A DNA stretch of 64,000 nucleotides, from NCBI GenBank assembly GCA_002256395.1, contig NKJG01000003.1, forward strand, positions 434,001 through 498,000. Direction: 5' to 3'. The notes under the pieces are model-generated. The model worked only from the letters and a program-made list of their open reading frames with translations, was not told the DNA's origin and did no database searches. Below are positions 61,009-64,000 of the stretch, in pieces. This stretch comes from Bacteroidetes bacterium B1(2017) (lineage in GTDB: Bacteria; Bacteroidota; Bacteroidia; UKL13-3). How positions within the stretch are numbered: the first letter of the stretch is position 1; the number at the start of each line of letters is the position of its first letter. The position numbers and the translations under genes were made by a program.

Positions 61009-63114
61009 ATGGCTCGCGATTTAAGATTTACAAGAAACATCGGTATTGCTGCTCACATTGATGCGGGCAAAACAACCACTACCGAGCGTATTCTCTATTA
61101 TGCTGGTGTAAACCACAAAATAGGTGAAGTTCATGATGGTGCTTCTACCATGGACTGGATGGTTCAAGAAGCTGAACGCGGTATCACAATCACCTCTGCA
61201 GCTACAACTGTAGAATGGAAATACCGTAACCAAAACTACCATATTAATATTATTGATACTCCTGGTCACGTAGATTTTACTGTAGAAGTAAATCGTTCAT
61301 TACGTGTATTGGATGGATTAGTGTTCTTATTCTCTGCGGTTGATGGTGTTGAACCACAATCAGAAACTAACTGGCGCTTGGCAAACAACTATAATGTTGC
61401 TCGTTTAGGCTTCGTAAATAAAATGGACCGTTCTGGTGCCGATTTCTTAAACGTGGTAAAACAAGTGAAAGAAATGTTAGGTAGCCATGCAGTTCCATTG
61501 CAATTGCCAATTGGTGCTGAAGATGGTTTTAAAGGTGTAGTTGATTTGATTAACTTCCGTGGTATGATTTGGAATGAGCATGACAAAGGAATGACCTATG
61601 AAACCATAGACATCCCTGAAGACATGATTGAAGAATCATTAGAGTGGAGAGAGAAATTATTAGAAGCTGTTTCGGAATATGATGATAAGTTGATGGAGAA
61701 ATTCTTCGACGATCCTAAATCAATCACCGAAAGAGAAATATTAGACGCCTTGCGTAAAGCCGTTATTGATATGAAAATCGTTCCTATGTTGTGCGGTTCT
61801 TCATTCAAAAACAAAGGTGTTCAAACCATGCTTGATTTGGTTATGGAATTACTTCCTAGCCCAATGGATAAAGAAGGTGTTGTTGGAACAAATCCTGATA
61901 CAGGAGCCGAAATCACCCGTAAGCCAAGCGTAGATGAGCCTTTTACAGCTCTTGCATTCAAAATTGCTACAGATCCTTTCGTTGGTCGTTTAGCTTTTAT
62001 GCGTGCCTACTCTGGTAAATTAGATGCAGGTTCATACATTCTAAATACTCGTAGTGGTAATAAAGAACGTATCTCTCGTATCTTCCAAATGCATGCAAAC
62101 AAGCAAAATCCGATTGAAGCTCTAGAAGCTGGTGATATTGGTGCAGCTGTAGGATTTAAAGATATCAAAACTGGTGATACGCTTTGTGCAGAAAAGTTCC
62201 CAATTGTATTGGAAGCTATGGATTTCCCTGATCCAGTTATTGGATTAGCGGTTGAACCAAAAACACAAGCCGACTCTGATAAATTAGGTATGGCCTTAGC
62301 TAAATTAGCTGAAGAAGATCCTACATTCAAAGTTCATACAGATGAAGATTCAGGTCAAACTGTAATCTCAGGTATGGGAGAGTTACACCTTGAAATTATT
62401 GTTGACCGCTTGAAACGTGAGTTTAAAGTTGAGATCAACCAAGGAGCTCCTCAAGTATCTTACAAAGAAACTATTACAAACGCGGTTAATCACCGTGAAG
62501 TATACAAGAAACAATCAGGTGGTAGAGGTAAATTTGCTGATATCCAGTTTGAATTGATTCCAGGAGCAGAAGATAAGCCAGGTTTAGAGTTTGTGAACGA
62601 GATTGTGGGTGGTTCTATTCCTAAAGAATTTATACCTTCTGTTGAAAAAGGATTTAAGATTGCCATGCAAAATGGTGTTCTAGCCGGATACGCAGTAGAA
62701 AGTTTAAAAGTTCGTTTGTACGATGGTTCATTCCACGCGGTGGATTCAGATGCATTATCATTTGAATTAGCAGCAAAAATTGGATTCAAAGAAGCATCTC
62801 GTAAAGCTAGTCCTGTATTACTTGAGCCAATCATGAAAATTGAGGTGATTACACCTGAAGAAAACATGGGTGATGTAATTGGTGACTTGAACAAGAGAAG
62901 AGGCCAATTAGAAGGTATGGACAGTAGAGCAGGAGCATCAGTTGTAAAAGCAAAAGTTCCATTGGCAGAAATGTTTGGTTATGTAACCCAGTTGAGAACA
63001 CTCTCATCAGGTCGCGCTACCAGCTCTATGGAATTTAGCCACTACTCTGAAGCACCTAGAAATGTTCAAGAAGAAGTATTAGCAAAAGTTAACGGAAAAG
63101 GCGCAAAAGCTTAA
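61009..63114 (+). CDS. fusA: Elongation factor G
   Basis: Translocation GTPase, 701 residues. G1 [14 protein letters not shown] (near 15-28), switch I with [13 protein letters not shown]3 DTPGHVDF (near 82), G4 NKMDRSG (near 136). Domain IV tip [13 protein letters not shown] and domain [16 protein letters not shown] are present, so it is a full canonical EF-G and not the paralogue or a tetracycline-protection protein. The ATG lies 24 bases after rpsG. tuf does not follow; rpsJ comes directly, so the str and S10 operons are fused here. Confidence 0.97.
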   Translation: MARDLRFTRNIGIAAHIDAGKTTTTERILYYAGVNHKIGEVHDGASTMDWMVQEAERGITITSAATTVEWKYRNQNYHINIIDTPGHVDFTVEVNRSLRVLDGLVFLFSAVDGVEPQSETNWRLANNYNVARLGFVNKMDRSGADFLNVVKQVKEMLGSHAVPLQLPIGAEDGFKGVVDLINFRGMIWNEHDKGMTYETIDIPEDMIEESLEWREKLLEAVSEYDDKLMEKFFDDPKSITEREILDALRKAVIDMKIVPMLCGSSFKNKGVQTMLDLVMELLPSPMDKEGVVGTNPDTGAEITRKPSVDEPFTALAFKIATDPFVGRLAFMRAYSGKLDAGSYILNTRSGNKERISRIFQMHANKQNPIEALEAGDIGAAVGFKDIKTGDTLCAEKFPIVLEAMDFPDPVIGLAVEPKTQADSDKLGMALAKLAEEDPTFKVHTDEDSGQTVISGMGELHLEIIVDRLKREFKVEINQGAPQVSYKETITNAVNHREVYKKQSGGRGKFADIQFELIPGAEDKPGLEFVNEIVGGSIPKEFIPSVEKGFKIAMQNGVLAGYAVESLKVRLYDGSFHAVDSDALSFELAAKIGFKEASRKASPVLLEPIMKIEVITPEENMGDVIGDLNKRRGQLEGMDSRAGASVVKAKVPLAEMFGYVTQLRTLSSGRATSSMEFSHYSEAPRNVQEEVLAKVNGKGAKA

Positions 63115-63121
63115 TAATATT

Positions 63122-63430
63122 ATGGTTAGCCAAAGAATAAGGATTAAATTAAAATCGTTCGATCACAACTTAGTTGACAAGTCAGCTGAGAAGATTGTAA
63201 GAACTGTTAAGGCAACTGGAGCCGTGGTGAGCGGTCCAATTCCATTGCCAACTCACAAGAAGATTTACACAGTTCTACGTTCACCGCACGTAAACAAAAA
63301 AGCCAGAGAGCAATTTCAATTGTGCTCGTACAAAAGATTGTTGGATATTTACAGTTCAACCGCAAAAACTGTCGATGCTTTAATGAAGCTTGAGTTGCCT
63401 AGCGGAGTGGATGTGGAAATTAAAGTTTGA
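63122..63430 (+). CDS. rpsJ: Ribosomal protein S10
   Basis: A 102-residue protein of the 30S head and transcription-antitermination partner (NusE). Conserved [20 protein letters not shown] near 6-25 and [20 protein letters not shown] near 38-57. Starts 7 bases after fusA, so it is coupled to it. Confidence 0.97.
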   Translation: MVSQRIRIKLKSFDHNLVDKSAEKIVRTVKATGAVVSGPIPLPTHKKIYTVLRSPHVNKKAREQFQLCSYKRLLDIYSSTAKTVDALMKLELPSGVDVEIKV

Positions 63431-63439
63431 TAAAATACT

Positions 63440-64000
63440 ATGTCAGGTTTAATAGGAAAAAAATTAGGAATGACCAGCGTCTTCGATGCTAACGGAAAGC
63501 AAATACCTTGCACCGTAATCGAAGTGGGCCCTTGTGTAGTTACACAAGTGAAAACCTCAGATACTGATGGTTACGCAGCTGTTCAAATAGCGTATGGAGA
63601 TGCAAAAGAAAAAAACACTCCCGCTGCGTTAAATGGTATTTTCAAAAAGGCAAACACAAGCCCGAAAACGAAGATGGCCGAGTTTAAAGGATTTGAGCAA
63701 ACTTTAACAGTTGGCCAAGTTTTAAACGTAGACCTTTTCGAAGTAGGTGAGTTTGTGGATGTGGTTGGTACCAGCAAAGGAAAAGGATTCCAAGGTGTTG
63801 TGAAACGTCACAATTTCCAAGGGGTAGGAATGCAAACACATGGTCAGCACAATCGTTTACGTGCTCCAGGTTCAATTGGTGCATCATCTGATCCTTCAAG
63901 AGTATTCAAAGGTATGCGTATGGCCGGTAGAACTGGTGGTACACGTATTAAGAAAACCAATCTTGAAATATTAAAAGTTCACAAAGATCAAAACTTATTG
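63440..64000 (+). CDS. rplC: Ribosomal protein L3 (3' end outside window)
   Basis: Starts at the ATG 9 bases after rpsJ and stays open for 187 codons to the last base, so the gene is cut by the right edge; about 20 residues are missing. Family features: [16 protein letters not shown] at the N-terminus and the signature [15 protein letters not shown] followed by [34 protein letters not shown] 23S rRNA-binding protein that starts 50S assembly. Confidence 0.97.
   Translation, partial: MSGLIGKKLGMTSVFDANGKQIPCTVIEVGPCVVTQVKTSDTDGYAAVQIAYGDAKEKNTPAALNGIFKKANTSPKTKMAEFKGFEQTLTVGQVLNVDLFEVGEFVDVVGTSKGKGFQGVVKRHNFQGVGMQTHGQHNRLRAPGSIGASSDPSRVFKGMRMAGRTGGTRIKKTNLEILKVHKDQNLL

Noticed and set aside
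61009..63114. Ribosomal-protection protein (TetM-like) or EF-G paralogue
   Set aside because: Intact EF-G motifs and position within the str operon identify canonical fusA.

Overview
The window is about 64 kb of a low-GC Bacteroidota chromosome. Several things point to that phylum. Two giant secreted proteins end in type IX secretion (T9SS) sorting domains of the PNPF...GIY type. MurF and alanine racemase are fused in one chain. Promoters match the Bacteroidota pattern TTG-N19-21-TAnnTTTG, and classical Shine-Dalgarno sites are rare. An exosortase of the XrtF type with its associated membrane protein is present, as are the str and S10 operons joined as rpsL-rpsG-fusA-rpsJ-rplC. The class or order cannot be fixed from this window. 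No tRNA, rRNA, CRISPR array, prophage or transposase gene was seen.

Layout. 1-10.3 kb: a phosphohexomutase cut by the left edge, a BNR-repeat secreted protein, a thioesterase, a GRDP/TIGR04222-like membrane protein with a Cys/Gly tail, RNase R, and an operon of a universal stress protein, a YheT-type hydrolase and a polyprenyl diphosphate synthase. 10.3-15.1 kb: a degenerate 2H-phosphoesterase-like protein, RecG, a WG-repeat protein and a NifU-type Fe-S scaffold. 15.1-22.5 kb: an accessory block of seven leftward genes, nearly all of unknown function and mostly exported or membrane proteins, bounded by repeat-rich DNA that includes a 42-bp tandem array and a duplicated 87-bp upstream element. 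22.5-36.2 kb: RecX, an MFS transporter, MurF-Alr, a lipoprotein, two methyltransferases (one RlmI), a UbiA-like membrane protein, a POT peptide transporter, ClpC and RlmH. 36.3-41.3 kb: a WbpM/CapD-type sugar epimerase/dehydratase, then the XrtF - XrtF-associated - GT-C-like membrane protein trio. 41.3-46.7 kb: two outer-membrane or envelope proteins, a 63-residue zinc-ribbon ORF, PabB and UvrC. 47.0-59.8 kb: two giant beta-helix T9SS cargo proteins with internal duplications. 59.8-64 kb: the start of the ribosomal str/S10 operon, cut by the right edge inside rplC.

Intergenic DNA is unusually rich in small repeats. At least six families recur: purine/pyrimidine GAGAAAG hairpins, GGCCTAAAGGCC palindromes, a CCATGC-rich element, GTAGGGACAGGTCG palindromes, a GGTCNCTGAGCNTGTCGAA element, and CCAGCGA heptamer arrays. 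Three of them recur in the same order at separate loci, once as an inverted copy, which suggests a composite element. The most promising points for follow-up are this composite repeat, the 42-bp array, the shared 87-bp upstream element, the XrtF cluster and the tyrosine-rich beta-helix giants.
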